From positions 134,811-198,810 of the forward strand of contig CAUJNA010001447.1 of the NCBI GenBank assembly GCA_963377175.1: a stretch of DNA of 64,000 nt. The letters run 5' to 3'. Position 1 is the first letter of the stretch. Each line of letters starts with the position of its first letter. The notes under the pieces were generated by a model. The model was not told where the DNA came from. It saw only the letters and a program-made list of their open reading frames with translations, and made no database searches. Position numbers and translations under genes: made by a program. Below, piece by piece: positions 62,701 through 64,000 of the stretch. Source of the stretch: Effrenium voratum (lineage: Eukaryota > Sar > Dinophyceae > Suessiales > Symbiodiniaceae).

Positions 62701-64000
62701 CTTCGCTGCTTGGAAACTGCAGAAAAACATTGTGCTGGATGGAAAATGAAGAAGCAAACAACCTTTGCTGGTTGGAACATGAAAAAACACAAAAGGGGAC
62801 AAAGCGCTTAGGCAAACAACATTGGAGAAGCATGGCCGCGGGAAGCTCGTGGAAGTGAAGTGGGAGGACCACGTGAGAAACCCGTTTTGCTGTCGAGCAT
62901 GTTTAGTTGGGAACCAACCCAACTAAAAAGAAAATGATGTGCCGGTCTGCCACTGAAACAACTCTGGGCACACAACTCTGACAACGTTACGGCTAAGCGT
63001 CCTTAACATCCGTTGAAACTCCAACGACATGTCTCGCAGGATGCAGCCGCGGGAAAGTATCTAAAGCTGTGCCGTTCTCAACCAGATGCAGTCTCTCAAC
63101 ATCAACGTGTATTTGGTACACTGCTTAAGAATTCATGTCAAGGACAATATCTGCTCGCCAGGTATCGTGCCGTTCCGAGGCTCTCATATAAAGCAGGTTT
63201 TTTGAGAGCTTTGGCCAATCAACAAGGCCTCTTCCATCCGGAGCCCTGGTATTTACCCAAATGGGCCTGCAAACGCAAAGGCCCGGATCCTCAAACTCCG
63301 GGAAAATTCTGGGTATTTTAGGAGATGCCTACGAGTTACCGAATTCCGGTGGTTTAGCTTCAATTCTGGCAGACACAAATACGATTTGCGTCGTTTCCAG
63401 TCGCGCACTGGCCATAAGTAAATACACCTCGCAGCACTTGCCAACGTGCCAGTAAACACCATAGGATGCCTTGATCATCAAAACTACAGCTTTTTCCGAA
63501 TTGCGGGAGTTTGCGGGTTTTTGCGGGAGATGTGCGGACATTTGCGGGCATTTTGCGGTCAATATGGTTACTTTTTTTCCGCACTGCACATCTTGGACCG
63601 CCGTTGCATGTTTTGACAAACCTGCGGGCTGCATTCGGTAGTTTGCCCCTGGGAAGCTTCATTTAATTTGTCCAAGGCCGCGAGCATTGCAATAGTGTGT
63701 TGTTTAGGAGTTTTTACCAGTTTCATATTTTTGCGGCAAAAAACGCTACGATGTTTTTCCCGAATATCCAGTCAAAGCCGGAAACTACTATAATGGGTGT
63801 TCGTTTATCTGGAGGACGTAGGTCCGGGGGCGAGATTGATCCACATGGTCGGCCCGGCAATGCAAGCGTGCTGCTCCTTTGACCATAACTCGATTCAGTG
63901 TCAAGGATGTCACCCCACGACCACCTTCGAATGATTCAGCCGTGCAACACAAAAACCAGTATCTGTTCTCCTCGTTTGCCCAACGTCCTCCGTGGCTTTC
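62701..64000. other. Non-coding end of window
   Basis: It contains a TTTGCGGG-rich stretch at 63505-63565 (GGAGTTTGCGGGTTTTTGCG). No gene was seen. Confidence 0.4.

Overview
The window looks like nuclear DNA of a dinoflagellate alveolate; the species cannot be read from the sequence. Coding regions are split into many exons with AG|G-style junctions. Several proteins belong to multicopy families that I recognise from dinoflagellate genomes: a helitron Rep-helicase, the 'LFAG...LLEQP' protein, the transposase-like 'GDE...ADFMH...LGVARD...RPKFH' protein, and an ankyrin protein with a 'FVSHQW...WYDYFS.PQ...RGWCRLE' module. Gene density is very low outside mobile elements, and repeats are everywhere. 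These family names come from memory of protein patterns, not from a search.

Left half (1-32 kb). One giant minus-strand helitron-type gene runs from about 28.55 kb down to 409. Reading in its 5'->3' direction it carries a short N-terminal exon, an array of SAP-like repeats (25.6-28.1 kb), undefined N-terminal exons (24.2-25.3 kb), a C2H2 zinc finger (23.6 kb), a DUF6570-like Cys module (22.4-23.4 kb), the helitron Rep domain with HUH (20.86 kb) and two-Tyr (19.58 kb) motifs, and a PIF1-type helicase (0.4-4.2 kb). The gene is interrupted between the Rep and helicase parts by a second transposon (4179-19370), which has 10-bp inverted ends CCTGGAAGAC/GTCTTCCAGG and a 2-bp AA duplication. Deleting the element and one AA restores the helitron reading frame exactly. 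The inserted element is itself intron-rich. It encodes on the plus strand an LFAG/EQP protein, a KGD-repeat protein, Lys/Ala-rich proteins and a split transposase-like protein. A 100-N gap at 16401-16500 sits between two almost identical 2.98-kb copies. This is most simply an unmerged contig overlap, so the true element is about 12.1 kb.

A J-domain gene (28745-29389, minus) lies between two 70-bp direct repeats that are copies of the helitron's putative first exon. From 29.8 to 32.3 kb follow a 636-bp tandem duplication built of about 61-bp satellite units with a tRNA-like segment, a 73-bp array and a 40-bp array.

Right half (32-64 kb). There is one convincing gene, an intronless 613-aa ankyrin protein on the minus strand (44617-46458). 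The rest is non-coding: microsatellites, a second cluster of the same satellite family (49.8-50.6 kb), 41-bp and 375-bp repeats, paired inverted arrays, several MITE-like hairpins (43.0, 56.9 and 58.6 kb) and dispersed repeats shared between distant positions. No prokaryotic operons, CRISPR arrays, rRNA genes or convincing functional tRNA genes were seen.
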